Shown in pieces: positions 36,068 through 36,068 of a stretch of 36,068 bases of DNA. Every line of letters starts with the position of its first letter. Positions within the stretch are counted from its first letter, which is position 1. The DNA is from Saccharothrix sp. NRRL B-16314 (GTDB lineage Bacteria; Actinomycetota; Actinomycetes; Mycobacteriales; Pseudonocardiaceae), in the NCBI RefSeq assembly GCF_000716595.1, contig NZ_JNXC01000050.1, positions 1-36,068 of the forward strand. Reading direction: 5' to 3'. The translations under genes were made by a program, and so were the position numbers. The notes beneath the pieces were generated by a model that had not been told where the DNA came from, made no database searches, and saw only the letters and a list, made by a program, of their open reading frames with translations.

Positions 36068-36068
36068 C

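Overview
The window reads as chromosomal DNA of a high-GC filamentous actinomycete. Evidence: very high GC at third codon positions, GTG and TTG starts, long antisense pseudo-ORFs, a modular type I polyketide synthase (PKS) and a DUF222-type HNH fragment. A Pseudonocardiaceae-like host (Saccharothrix, Lentzea or Actinosynnema type) is my guess, not something the sequence proves.

Region 1 (1-17995) is the 3' end of a PKS cluster. The window opens inside an acyltransferase (AT) domain. About 317 bases are missing relative to the sister modules at about 765, and the frame changes there. One open frame then runs to 16341: DH-KR-ACP, two complete KS-AT-DH-ER-KR-ACP modules, and a terminal thioesterase. 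All three ATs carry the malonyl-type HAFH signature and all KRs carry LDD. The predicted carboxyl end is an unbranched saturated stretch (C2-C5) preceded by a C6=C7 alkene. A cytochrome P450 follows, and a strong hairpin closes the cluster side.

Region 2 (18018-24918) holds ordinary cell genes: a translationally coupled SGNH hydrolase / SRPBCC-like pair on the minus strand, a secreted beta-propeller protein, a TetR regulator divergent from a DoxX-family membrane protein with two matching operators between them, and a gluconate unit (gluconokinase and gluconate permease, with a divergent GntR/FCD regulator).

Region 3 (24919-28380) has a secreted family 1 pectate lyase with a clear promoter, a 40-bp palindromic operator, a TTG start and an early TTA codon. 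A stand-alone flavin monooxygenase follows.

Region 4 (28422-32173, minus strand) encodes a two-component system (histidine kinase overlapping a NarL-type response regulator by ATGA). Downstream are a four-helix membrane protein and a membrane-targeted DJ-1/PfpI protein. The DJ-1/PfpI frame is broken just before its C-terminal membrane helix. A palindrome upstream of this membrane pair may be the regulator's target.

Region 5 (32234-36068) holds a divergent class III nucleotide-cyclase-like protein whose C-terminus ends in a RHIM-like / bacterial amyloid signalling motif (core IQVG), the most intriguing item here. After it come a secreted endonuclease/exonuclease/phosphatase-family enzyme, an S9 peptidase and, at the edge, the C-terminal end of an HNH endonuclease on the minus strand. 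I saw no tRNA, rRNA, CRISPR array, insertion sequence or replication origin.
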